A DNA stretch of 64,000 nt, taken from Notamacropus eugenii. Lineage: Eukaryota > Chordata > Mammalia > Diprotodontia > Macropodidae. Every line of letters begins with the position of its first letter. The stretch's first letter is position 1. Below, piece by piece: positions 34,408 to 44,760 of the stretch. Made by a program: the position numbers and the translations under genes. The stretch is taken from NCBI RefSeq assembly GCF_028372415.1, contig NC_092878.1:134182750-134246749 (forward strand), written 5' to 3'. The notes under the pieces were generated by a model. It was not told where the DNA came from and ran no database searches. It worked only from the letters and a program-made list of their open reading frames with translations.

Positions 34408-34636
34408 GGGGCCTCTAGGGAGTGCAGTGGAGTGCAGAAAACTCATCTCGTGAGTTCAAATTCAGGCAAGATTCTTACTAGCTTTGTGACCCTGGGCAAG
34501 TCATTTAACCCAGTTTACCTCAGTTTCTTCATCTATAAAATGAGCAGGAGGAGGAAATGTCAAACTATGCCAGTATCTGCTAAGAAAACCCCAATTCGGT
34601 TCGTGAAGGGTGAGACATGATTGAAAAATGACTGAA
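34408..34636 (+). mobile_element. CORE-SINE inserted in L3
   Basis: gggcctctagggagtgcagtgg, gtgagttcaaattcaggcaa, gtgaccctgggcaagtcatt, cctcagtttcttcatctata, aagaaaaccccaattcgg. Nearly full length, sense orientation. Confidence 0.8.
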
Positions 34637-34894
34637 CATCACTCCTCTTGAAAACATACCTGCAAATAAAGTCATTAAATAATTGATGTCTGCATATATT
34701 TCCAAAGTCTTTATCTTTATTTGAATGTTTTCTATCATTTAATTTTTCATCATTCTTAAAAGGTCAATACATTTTTTACAAGTGTTGCCGGTTGAGTTCT
34801 ATTATTTTATCATCGTAGAGAATTCCCAGTATAAAAAGTCCTTTCCACCAATCAACAGCTCATCTGTGCCTTTACATCCTCAGGGATTTACATA

Positions 34895-35000
34895 TATTGA
34901 ATGGTTAAGTAATTTTGGCCCATGGTCCAATAACTAGTATGTGCCAAAGGCAGCACTTGAGTCAGGGTCTTCCTGACTCCATACTTGTCTAACTAACCAC
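34895..35000 (-). mobile_element. MIR/CORE-SINE fragment
   Basis: tggttaagtaattttggccc, aactagtatgtgccaaaggc, ttgagtcagggtcttcctga: reversed core and head. Confidence 0.55.
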
Positions 35001-35214
35001 AATATTGTGAAATCTCTCAAAGAAGACACTTATCATACACCCATTTTACAAATAAGAAAACTAAGGCTGAGAGGGATTAAAAGAGGTACAATGCCAGTTA
35101 CATTTTTTCCCTCTAAGTCCAAACCAGCATTTTTTTTTTGTTACAACATCCACTTTTTAATAACTCCTTTTCAGATCCAGTCATGCAACCAGTTATGATT
35201 TCACTTAAATGTGA

Positions 35215-35455
35215 TCTGCTTTCCTTTATTGTGTCTACAAGTTCAAGTCCAACCTTAGACAATTATTAGTTATGTGACCTTAAGCAATTCACTTAATCTC
35301 TGTCTCAGTTTTCTCATCCATAAAATAGGGATAATAATAGCATCTACCTTTGCCAGGGTTTTTATAAGTATCAAATAAGTTAATAATTGTAAAGAGCTTA
35401 GCAACACTGCCTGGTATAGAGTAAGTGCTCTGTAGAAAAGCCAGTTATTAATGGT
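35215..35455 (+). mobile_element. MIR SINE
   Basis: gtgaccttaagcaattcact, cagttttctcatccataaaa then tagggataataatagcatct, tgtaaagagcttagcaacac, gtatagagtaagtgctctgt: classic MIR order through the 3' end. Confidence 0.85.
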
Positions 35456-35464
35456 ATTTTTTTA

Positions 35465-35745
35465 TCACAAGGAAAGTATGAGGTACTTTGTCAAATGTGT
35501 TGATGCAAATGTGTTATACAATTTTTCATTGACATTCCAGTTAATTTATCTTCCCAAAAATGTAAGTTAGATAAGTCTGACTTGACTCATGTTTAAAGAA
35601 TCCATGTTGGTTTTCAACTAGTTTCTCTTGATGACACAATAACATCCCACTTTTCCTTGATTCATAGGTTAGGCAGAAAATTTGCTGGTATCAGTAATAT
35701 CATTTCCAGGTCATTTTCCACTTTACCTTGAGTCAGAAAATTCCT
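35465..35745 (-). mobile_element. L3/CR1-clade LINE, upstream part
   Basis: ggtactttgtcaaatgtgtt, aagtctgacttgactcatgt and agaatccatgttggttttc match the L3 segment upstream of 34406, completing a three-piece copy. Confidence 0.55.
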
Positions 35746-35939
35746 CTCTCCAGAAAAGCTGTACCTGGAGGCTGCTCTCCTGCTTTGTGATTCCTTAACA
35801 TAGACCTTCTACCCAATTTCATAAAAGGCCCCAGCCATGCGCACTTCACTAATGGCTGCTTTCATTCTTCAGACTTCTCAGCCTCTGTACCTTATTTTTC
35901 ATGAAGTTAGCCTTCTCCTCCATATCATCATATTTCCTT

Positions 35940-36055
35940 TTTTCTAGTTCCTTTTTATGTAACATCTCCCATTAGAAATGCAAGTTTGTTGGGGTAGGAA
36001 GTGCCTTTGCATAGTACCTGATGAGGCACTTAATAAATGGTTTATCTATGTTTGT
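35940..36055 (+). mobile_element. L2-like 3' end fragment
   Basis: acatctcccattagaaatgc, tagtacctgatgaggcactt then aataaatgg: 3'-terminal L2-type phrases. Confidence 0.45.
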
Positions 36056-36904
36056 TATCCATATTGGAATCTCTTCTTTTTTGTTTAATTCAATGAATTC
36101 AATTTTATCATTTATTCTCTCTCCTTTCTGCTATGCTCTAGCCTGCAGGATGACCTCTGACTTTCCTTAGTAGCATCTGTACCAGGTTCAGTATTCTAAT
36201 TTTCATTCCATTGCCTCATAAATTGCTTGGTGACTTAAGCATTCAGGTCCATCAAGTTTCCAACAATCTGGCTTATAGTTCCTTAGATTCTGAAATTCCA
36301 ATGGCATTAATCTCCACTTAATTTCTACAACCTAGAAGTGTTGATATTTTGGATGTAATCTAACTCCTTAATCACTTGAACTTAGAGATTTCATACTCTT
36401 TCATTCTCCTTTCTGACCTCAATTTCCTATCTCTAGTTGCTTTACTCTGAGTCCACTTTTTCCTTTTATCACTGTTAGACTATGGCAAAAGTAGTGATAA
36501 CATATACTAGCAATAACAGAACTTGAACAGGGGAAATGGCAACCACTTCTGGAGGCAGAGTTTGGGAGGACAAAAATTGCCAGTTACTTCCATGTCTGTG
36601 GGATACTGAGATTTCAGAATTTCAGATAGATGGGAGAACCGGATACCAATGATAAAATTTTTAGGTGAAGAATTTTAACAAATATTAAGAACCATAAAGA
36701 CCAATATCACCAGACTCTTAACACTTTTTCTTCAATCTGTTTCCTAGAAGCTTGGTTCTTTTTTGCTACAAAAACAGGATTTTATTACTTCTGACTAGCC
36801 CTGTTATATGTGATCCCTGACAGAACCCTATTGATTCATGCATATTCCTTTATCCATAATGAAACTATCAATTAATACAAGTATCAGTTTGAGTCCCCTT
36901 AATT
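36056..36904. other. Unassigned sequence
   Basis: No gene or named repeat; some pyrimidine-rich text may be very old LINE. Confidence 0.35.
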
Positions 36905-37300
36905 TTTCTAGATTTCTTCAAGACTCAGCTCAAATCCTGCCTTCTGTTACAGGACTTTCCTGGTCTCTCATACCCTGAATATCAGCATATCATCTTCTCA
37001 GATTGCTTTCTATTCTGTCATATATATATACATACACATATGTGTGTATATGTATAATGTATACACACATATATATATACACACATATACATATACAAAT
37101 ATATGAGTATATACATATATATGAGAGATACATATATATTTATATATACACATATATATACCCACACAATAGATATAGATCTATAGATATCTTTCTTATA
37201 AGAATCTAGTCATTTACATGCTATCTCCTCCATTAGAATATACGCTTCTTGAGGATTCATACTATTTTTGCTTTTCCTTGTATCCCAGGCAAGAGAAGGG
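36905..37300 (+). mobile_element. L2-like 3' end split by a microsatellite
   Basis: ttcttcaagactcagctcaa then atcctgccttctgttaca before, and ccattagaatatacgcttct then tgaggattc and ccttgtatcccaggcaagag after, a TA/CA tract at about 37015-37195. Confidence 0.55.
37015..37195. repeat. Compound TA/CA/GATA microsatellite
   Basis: Long alternating tract; the Tyr/Ile-rich frame over it is an artefact. Confidence 0.92.
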
Positions 37301-37369
37301 AGAGAATAAACCTTTATTAAACACAGTTCCAGACACTTTGTGCTAAAGTTGGACTCTGCAATGCACAAT

Positions 37370-37565
37370 TATTATTTCATTTTGACCTCACAGCAACCCT
37401 AGGAGGTAAGTGCTATTATTGTCCCTCCCAAAGGACAGTGGAGGGAACTGAGGCAGGAAGAGGTAAAAGTGGGCCTTAGAGGTGGCTGTCATGGTGAGGA
37501 AATATCTGAACTTGGATTTGAAGTCATGACTCCCTGATTTCATTTCTAGAACCGTATCTGCTGCA
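37370..37565 (-). mobile_element. MIR SINE
   Basis: ttgacctcacagcaacccta, ggaggtaagtgctattattg, gaggaaatatctgaacttgg then atttgaagtcatgactccct: reversed MIR. Confidence 0.7.
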
Positions 37566-38114
37566 TGGCCTAGCTTGCCCTCACCGTAATATATTTCTTA
37601 TAGCAAAGGATGAGCACTGGACCAAGCTTTTATGAGTATGGAACTTTTGGGTAAGGAAACGCGATCTACTAATAAAGACTGCAGCCTTCTCTCCAGCTGA
37701 GAAAGGGACAGAGGTCTAAGGGATTAAATGCCTTGCAATACTGGCCAGTATGGACCAGAGGCATGGCTTAAATTCCCCAACTCTTCTTTTGGCAACTGTC
37801 ACTTCTTTCTGTATTTCTTTACCCAGTCTGAACTTTATGGCCAACTACTTCAAAAACTCCTTCATTAGCCCCCTTATACCTACCTTAGCAATTCTCAACT
37901 TCATTTTCTCTACCTCTGTGCTTGACTTGCCTAATGTAATTGAAGCAAATTATGTAACTGAGACTTTGCAACAGATTCTGTTCTCTTTAATGTCTACTGG
38001 GTTGCAGGGCTGCTCAGAAATCCTTAAAAGAAAACATGTTGGAGAAGTTGGGCCAAGACCGAATACAGGCAGCAACCTAGCTGAATTGTCCCATTTTCCT
38101 TATAATCATAGAAA
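37566..38114. other. Unassigned sequence with a chance open frame
   Basis: The first two thirds of a 174-residue frame (37750-38274) lie here; its end is L1 ORF2 sequence. I see no domain in the first part and do not call a gene. Confidence 0.4.
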
Positions 38115-39130
38115 TTATATTTTGCAGAAAGATGCCATAGACAATGAAGTAATATCAATAATTTTACATCAAGTTTCTCTGATAAAGACCTCATTTCAGA
38201 AATATATAAAGAATCGAGTCAAATTTGTAAAAATAAGACTTATTGCCCAATCGATAAATGGCCAAAGGATATAAAAAGGCAGTTTTCAGAAGAAGAAATA
38301 AAAGCTATCTATAGTCAATTAAAAAGATACTCTAAATAACTATTCAAATTCAAATTGAAACAACACTTAGGTACCATCTCGCACTTATCAGAAGTGACAA
38401 ATGAGGAGGAGGCAAGAAAAAAATTAGGTACACCAATAAATTGTTGGTGGAATTGTGAACTAGTCTAACCATTCTGGAAGACAATTTGAAACTATGTCCA
38501 AAGGGCTTAAAGATTGTGCATACCCTTTGACTCAGCAATACCACCACTAGGTTTGTACACCCCAAATGATATTAAAGAACAAAAGAAAAGGACCTGTCTC
38601 TATAAAAATAATTATAGTAGCTCTTTTTGTGATGGCAAAGAATTGGACATTGAGGTGATGTTCATCAGTTGGGGAAAGGCTGAAGAAGGCATATAGTGTA
38701 TACACACACACACACATACTCACACACACATGAAGTGATGAGGGGAGTGGTGATTTCAGAAAATACAGGACATTACCTATATGAACTGATACCAAGTGAG
38801 TGAAAAGAAGCGAGAGATCATTGTGCACAGTAAAAGCAATATTGTTATGCTGATCAACTGTGAAAATCTTGTCAACACAAAGTCTTGTCAATACAATGAT
38901 CCAAGACATTTCCAAACGACTCATGATCAAATACTTCTATACACCACCAGAGATAGAACTGATGAACTCTGAGTGAGAATTGAAATATAATTTTTTTGGC
39001 TTTCTTTTTTATGTCTAATGTTTTACATGACTTTACCAGTATAATTAATTTAGAATCATTTTGATTATTTTTTTCAGTGAGTGGGAGGAAGGGAATTTAG
39101 AATAAAAATTTTAAAAGAATGTTAAAATAA
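38115..39130 (+). mobile_element. L1 3' end with internal deletion
   Basis: An endonuclease-region scrap (gatgccatagacaatgaagt, near 38130) is joined to the ORF2 C-terminus (agtttctctgataaagacct, 38165 on). Then come gcccaatcgataaatggcca, ctttttgtgatggcaaagaa, and a 3' UTR ending in an A/T-rich tail near 39120. A short CA tract lies at 38699-38732. Confidence 0.8.
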
Positions 39131-39394
39131 TTATATTTACATTTAAAAATCAAAATGTGTTCGTGCTGCTTTTTATTTATTTGCTTTTTCTAAGCTGCTT
39201 CTTTCCCATAAGGCCCTCCTCCATAGAAACTCTCCCATTTAATAAAACAGTGAAAGAAGGCAAAGTGACAATAATATCTAACAACATATTTAGCATTTTG
39301 TGCTCACCATTCATCACCTCTCTACTGAAAGGAAGGAAGAGTATTATGTCATTTATCCTCTAGATCCGTATTTGGTCATTACAGGGATTTTGAA

Positions 39395-39566
39395 TTTGTT
39401 GATCAAAGTTTAATTGGCAGTATACCTCTCTAGAACTAGTCATAATATTCTACCTATGACAGATCAACTAGACCACAATAGGACTATGGTATCCCTCCTT
39501 TGGACTCTTAAACTTTTACTATTGCAGTCTAAGATGTCATTAGTTCTTGAGGTTGCTAGATCACAT
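39395..39566 (-). mobile_element. L3/CR1-clade LINE, left part
   Basis: gcagtctaagatgtcattag then ttcttgaggttgctagatca matches the L3 phrase 'atgcagcccaagatcacattagctttcttggctgccatatcac'. It is cut at 39566 by a solo LTR; the next L3 words resume at 40012. Confidence 0.6.
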
Positions 39567-40007
39567 TGAGTGGGATAGACTTAGTGAAGACTCCTCAGAT
39601 TGTAATTTTTCTCCCAGGGGTGAGGTAAGGCCTAAAGGCTCAAGGTTACAATATTTTTAGAATAGAATAGTTCCATATAAGGATATAAAACTGTGTAGTG
39701 TAATAGGGTCTCAATGACTGGACAAAACTTACGTAATTCCTCGATGTCTTCATTTCAAAAGGGATTGGTTAGATTTCGTGTCTAGAATGTAAGACCATAT
39801 TCTCAGCTAATGAGGATAATGGTCAGTGGGGGGAGGAGGGACTTGCAATAGGGTCTATATAAATCACTGTCCTGTTCTTTGTCTTCGGCTTTCCTACTCC
39901 TACAGGTGAGCCCCGCTTCTCGAGAATTGAATAAATCACTTTTCTGTCATCACTTTGAGAGGCCTCTGAGTAATTGATTTATGTAGGGACCTGAGCCATC
40001 CCACACA
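39567..40007 (+). mobile_element. Solo LTR 1 with 4-bp target duplication
   Basis: 441 bp with inverted ends TGAGTGGGATAG and (reversed right end) TGTGTGGGATGG, matching at 10 of 12 bases. ACAT stands on both sides (39563-39566 and 40008-40011). TATATAAAT at 39856-39864 and AATAAA at 39930-39935 give a plus-strand U3-R-U5 order. A 4-bp duplication is usual for gammaretrovirus-like (class I) elements. No internal retroviral sequence remains; solo LTRs arise by LTR-LTR recombination. Confidence 0.85.
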
Positions 40008-40210
40008 ACATTGTGGATGCTTATGGAGCTTGTAGCTCTCTGAAACCTTCAAATATTTTTATACGTGAATACATTTTATCCCTGTGTTAAATGGTTTATA
40101 TCAATGTATTTACTTTTTTACAAAATGAGATTCAAGACTTTACTTTGATCCCTATTTAATTTTCTCTTATTAATTTTATGCCATTGTTCTCGTGTGTTAA
40201 GATCTTTTTG
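40008..40210 (-). mobile_element. L3/CR1-clade LINE, between two solo LTRs
   Basis: tgtggatgcttatggagctt then gtagctct, and attcaagactttactttgat then ccctatttaattttctctta, continue the L3 order (ttgactcatgttgagcttgcag; aagactttacatttatccctattaaatttcatctta), ending at gatctttttg. Confidence 0.65.
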
Positions 40211-40588
40211 TGTAAGGGAATTGCCAACCCTCAGCTCTCTTGGACGGCATACACCAATCACGGCTCAGGTAATCTGAGGGGAGATTGGTAAGGCATGAAC
40301 AAGATGGCACTGGGAGGAAGGGTTCCGCCCCTGTTCACCACCAGATACTTCCTGAAACATGGCTGGAAAGCAGTAGCAAAACCTGCTTAAACTAGTTTAA
40401 TCTTGCTTGTGCTGCTTACCTAACTAAGGTGTACTAAGTGCCTGAGTTAGTTTGAATAAATGGAGTTGCCTTACATCTTTGCCTCTCGCCCCATTGTTAT
40501 TCACGGCAAGCTCCTTCAGGGTCAACAGGCCCTCCTGGTCAGATAAATCTGTAGGCTCGGGGTGAACGGCCCCGATAAATCCCACTCA
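40211..40588 (+). mobile_element. Solo LTR 2 with 6-bp target duplication
   Basis: 378 bp, begins TGTAAGGGAATT and ends ATAAATCCCACTCA (reversed: TGAGTGGGATTT). TTTTTG occurs on both sides (40205-40210 and 40589-40594). AATAAA at 40455-40460. Removing the LTR and one TTTTTG restores aagatctttttggatctgat, which matches the L3 phrase 'aagatctttttggatcctga'. A 6-bp duplication is usual for betaretrovirus-like (class II) elements, but class is not certain. Confidence 0.85.
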
Positions 40589-40790
40589 TTTTTGGATCTG
40601 ATTTTATTATCTAAGGCATTAGCTCTCTCTCCCATTCCTGCATCATCTGCAAATTTGATAATTATTGCATCTATGACTTCATTCAATTAACTGAATAAAA
40701 TTGTTGAACAGCATATCTGGCTAAAGATGCACCACTAAAGAGGTTTTTCCAGGTAAAGAACAATGTCTACTCAGTCTAGTCAACATTTCC
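40589..40790 (-). mobile_element. L3/CR1-clade LINE, right part
   Basis: gcattagctctctctcccat, catcatctgcaaatttgata, aaattgttgaacagcatatc and aagatgcaccactaaagagg continue the L3 copy after solo LTR 2. Confidence 0.7.
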
Positions 40791-40796
40791 AGATGT

Positions 40797-40975
40797 TCCA
40801 GGGGACAGAGTGCTGGACCTGGAGTCAGGAAGATCTGAGTTCAAATTTGGCCTCAGACACTTAGTAGCTCTTTGTTCATCTGTAAAGTGGGAATAATAAT
40901 AGTTACTTCTAATGGGATAATAACTGGCATATATCAAGCACTAAATAGTGTTAAATATTATTAATATTCTTATAC
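40797..40975 (+). mobile_element. CORE/MIR-type SINE
   Basis: gacagagtgctggacctgga then gtcaggaagatctgagttca, cctcagacacttagtagctc, gggaataataatagttactt: SINE head with MIR-like 3' part. Confidence 0.75.
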
Positions 40976-41189
40976 CCAAGGATGTATATAGGGTTCACAA
41001 GTATGAATCTTTGTCAAAACTTGTTTTAATCCATAGGTGTTTTGCTCTTGGAATTCCTTAACTGAACCATTCTAGTAAATCCAATAAATGGGGAACAAGG
41101 TTAACCTGAAAAAATAGCCTTGTCTTTTATGTATCTCTTTGTTTTGTTCTCTACCAATATTTAGTTAATTTTAATTATACATATGATCA

Positions 41190-41730
41190 TTCCTAATTCT
41201 TAATTCTTTTCCATGAATAGTTGAACAAGCTGTAGTATATGATTATAATGAAATACTCCTGTGCTATAAGAAATGATGGACAGGATGATTTCAGAAAAAT
41301 CTCGACTTACATGAATTGATGCAAAGTGAAACTGTACTCGGTAACATCAACATTGTGTGGTGACTAACTTTGATAGACTTAGCTTTTCTCAGCAATGTGA
41401 TAATCCCAGTCAATTCCAAAGGACTTACAATGAAAAATGCAATCCACCTCCAGAAAAAAGACTAATAGAGTTGAGATGCAAAACAAAAGATATTTTTCAT
41501 TTTATATTTGTATTTTTTTTTCTTTTTGGGGGAAGATATGTGTTTTCCTTCACGACTTGGCCAATATGGACATATTGTTCCCATGATTGGACATGTATAA
41601 CCTATATCAAAGTGCTTGCAGTATCAGGGAAGGGAGAGGAAATTGAGTGAAGGAAAGAATTTAAAACACTAAACTTAAAAAAATGATGTTTTTACACACA
41701 ATTGGGAAAAATATAATAGCATGACAATTT
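41190..41730 (+). mobile_element. L1 3' UTR fragment
   Basis: gtgctataagaaatgatgga, gatttcagaaaaatctcgac, gaattgatgcaaagtgaaac, ttggccaatatggacatatt: L1 3' UTR phrases in sense orientation with an A-rich end. Confidence 0.7.
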
Positions 41731-41759
41731 TTTCCCATTCATCTCTTCCTCATTTTCCT

Positions 41760-41935
41760 CTACGTCATGAATTCTTCAGGTCCTCATCACCTCTTCGCTA
41801 GACTGTTACTAAAGTGTGCCATTTTTTCCTCTGATCTCCATATCTTCATAGCTTTAATTTATAATTGATATTCTTAAACATAAATTCAATCATACCATCC
41901 CCTTTCTCAAGAACCATTCTGTGTGGAATTCAAAA
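41760..41935 (+). mobile_element. L2 fragment
   Basis: aggtcctcatcacctcttcg then ctagactgtt, and tcataccatcccctttctca then agaaccat, follow L2 order. Confidence 0.45.
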
Positions 41936-41997
41936 TTAAAACAAAAAGAATCATATATTTTTACATTTAATTGAAAAATATTTAATGAAATAAATAA

Positions 41998-42110
41998 CTC
42001 CTGTTTCTCGGTGTTATTGTGAAGATCAAATGAGATAATATTCATCAAGTCCTTAGCAGAGTAACTATGATATAGTAAGTGCTTAATAAATACTGGGTTT
42101 CTTTAGTCAT
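41998..42110 (+). mobile_element. MIR 3' fragment
   Basis: gtgttattgtgaagatcaaa then tgagataata, gatatagtaagtgcttaata then aata. Confidence 0.8.
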
Positions 42111-43180
42111 TCTGTGAAATGAGTGGTTTCCTATGACTGACAAAATGATTCATAGGTCATGACTGACACACTGAATATTGGCTTATACCAATCATTCTTT
42201 CCAATTTTATAATATCCAAATGACACAATGACACAATTATTGACATATGGTAGAAAATGTAAAAGGCTAGGATGTAGCATCACACTATGATGCTATGATG
42301 TAAGAAGTATAATAAATTGGAAAGGAGAGCTAGGATTGGAACCAAAAATCTGGATTTACATGACTGTAGGTAAATTATCTATAAGATACAGAACCCCAGG
42401 TAACTTCAGCAGCTGCTCCTGAGATTATCAGCACACAGATTAAATGTCTGTTCATCACCTACTTGAACATTTGGGAGCTAAGATGGCAGGTCCCCTTGTT
42501 GACCTTGAAAAACTCAGAGAATATATCCCTAGGAAAAATCTTGGAATAGTGGGATCAGCTGAAGAGGTAAACAGTCTCTTAGACTGTGAGGCTAGGAAAA
42601 TCACAAAGGGAGGAGGAGTCCCTCTTGCTGTGATTGAAGGGCACCAGTGCAGGACCTGAGCTGTCCCAGACAGCCCCATCTCAGCAAACCTGGAGGAGAT
42701 CCTGAGACCCAGAGGAGTGGTGCCCACAATCGTCAACCCCAGGACTCCTGGCCTGCCCCAGCACAGCCTGGGGAATAGGGAAAACACTAGAACAAATGGG
42801 GTTCACCAATCACTGAGCCTGTCTGTGCTCAGGAGAGGAAACTTCCTATGACCAGACCATTCCTCCCCTACACTTAACACAGCTAGCTCCAGGGTAACTC
42901 CAGGGAAATTCAGAAAGACTTCATCTGGCTTCTGCTTTGACACATCAGCCAGCTCAGAACCAGGTAAGTTATAGCATTCTAGGTTCTAGCTGAAAGAACC
43001 AGAGGCCACAAAACACAAAGCCTCCAGTTCTAAGCATAAGAACAGTGGGACAGAGTCCCCTGTGTGCCAGAAGCAGAGATCCACTTTAAAAGCCAGGAGA
43101 AGGGCGATCATCATGAGCAAGAAGTGAACCAGAAAAGATAAGATCATAAAATCTTCTTATGGTGACAAAAGACCAAAAGA

Positions 43181-44150
43181 TGAGTACGAAAGAGGGTAGC
43201 ATGGAGACTGTACTCCCATCTGAAACTTGAGAATGGAACATGAATTGATCTGAAGACCAAAGAGCATTTTGAAGAGCTCAGAAAGGATTTTAAAAGCCAG
43301 ATTAGGAAAGGAGAAGAAAAACTTTTAAATATAAGAAAAAAAATCACAGAGGAATTTAAAAGGCAAATTGGACAAATGGAAAAGGAAGCACAAAAACTAA
43401 CTGGAGAAAATAACTCCTTAAAAGGAATGATTGGACAGATAGAAAAGGTGACACAAAAGTAAACTGGAAAAAAACAACGTGATAAAATTTCGAATTGGGT
43501 AAGTAGAAGCTAAGGACTCAATGAGACATCAAGAATCAGTCAAACAGAATCTAAAGAATGAAAAGATAGAAGAAAATGTAAAGCATCTAAATGGAAAAAC
43601 AACTGACCTGGAAAAGATCCAGGAGAGAAAAATCTAAGAATTATCAGTCTACCAGAAAGTCATGATGAAAAATATCCTGGAAAATATCTTCCAAGAAATC
43701 ACCAAGGAAATCTGCTCAGAAGTCCTAGATAGAGAGGACAAAATGGTCATGGAAAGAATCCACAGTTCACCTCCTGAAAGGGATTCCAATTTGAAAACAC
43801 CAAGGAATATCATTGCCAAATTTCAGAATTATCAGCTGAAGGAGAAAATACGGCAAGCAGTCAGAAAGAAACAATTCAAATATCAAGGAGCCGCAGTCAG
43901 GATCACAAAGGACTTTGCAGCTTCTACACTAAAAGATTGGAGGGATTGGAATATGTTATTCCATAAGGCAAAGGAGCTGGGACTACAACCAAGGACCAAT
44001 TACCCATCAAAACTGAACATAATGTTTCAGGCAAGGAGATGAACATTCAGTGGAAATAAGGATTTCCAGACCTTCGTGATGAAAAGGCCAGAGCTCAATA
44101 GAAATATTGATCTTCAAACACAAGTCTCAAGAGAAGTATAAAAAGGTAAA
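43181..44150 (+). pseudogene. L1 ORF1 relic (RNA-binding protein)
   Basis: ORF1 encodes the L1 RNA chaperone: coiled coil, RRM and C-terminal domain. Seen here is a coiled coil (EHFEELRKDFKSQIRKGEEK, GQMEKEAQKLTGENNSL; stop near 43460). A frame change follows, then a long open piece at 43662-44042 with the RRM/CTD part (IIAKFQNYQLKEKIRQAV, RITKDFAASTLKDWRDWN). A TGA near 44040 replaces a Trp codon (ARRWTF in related copies), and readable ORF1 sequence continues to about 44,150. Confidence 0.8.
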
Positions 44151-44760
44151 TGGGAAAAAACAAACAAACAAAAAAAACCTTGTTATTCAATATGGGCAAA
44201 CTGTTTACATCCATATGAGGGAAGAAAATACTTGTTAATCTTGGAACTGTATATTTATTATGATATATAAAAGGGATATACATAGATAGAGGGAGCAAGT
44301 ATAAAGTTAATTATGTGATGATGGAAAATGTTATGTAAGTGTGCAAAGGTATTGCAACAGGAGATGTGAAAAGGAGGAAGAAAAAGGTGAATTACATCAC
44401 AGGAAGAGGCACAAAAACATAAAACATTACAGGAAAAGAGAGGAGGGAGATGAACATTGGTTGAGATTTACTCTCATCTTATTTAATTCAAGAAGGAAAA
44501 AACAAACTCAGTTAAGTATAGAAATCTAACTAGCTCTATAGACAGTAGGAGGAGAAAGGGGAAAGAACAGAGAGGGGATGCTAAAAGGGAGGGAAGAAGT
44601 AGTAAGGGAAAGGGGGAGTAAAAGGGAGGGAGGCTGAAAGAAGGGAAGGAAGACTGAGGGAGGCAGTGGTCAAAAATTAAAACCCTATTATGGCAGGTAA
44701 GGGAGAAGGGAGGACTAAAAGCATAAACAAAGGGGAAAGAAGATGGAGGGAGAGACACAG

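Noticed and set aside
37750..38274. 174-residue plus-strand open frame
   Set aside because: Its C-terminal third is L1 ORF2 sequence (SINGQ/IDKW region) and the rest shows no domain; a chance fusion of frames.
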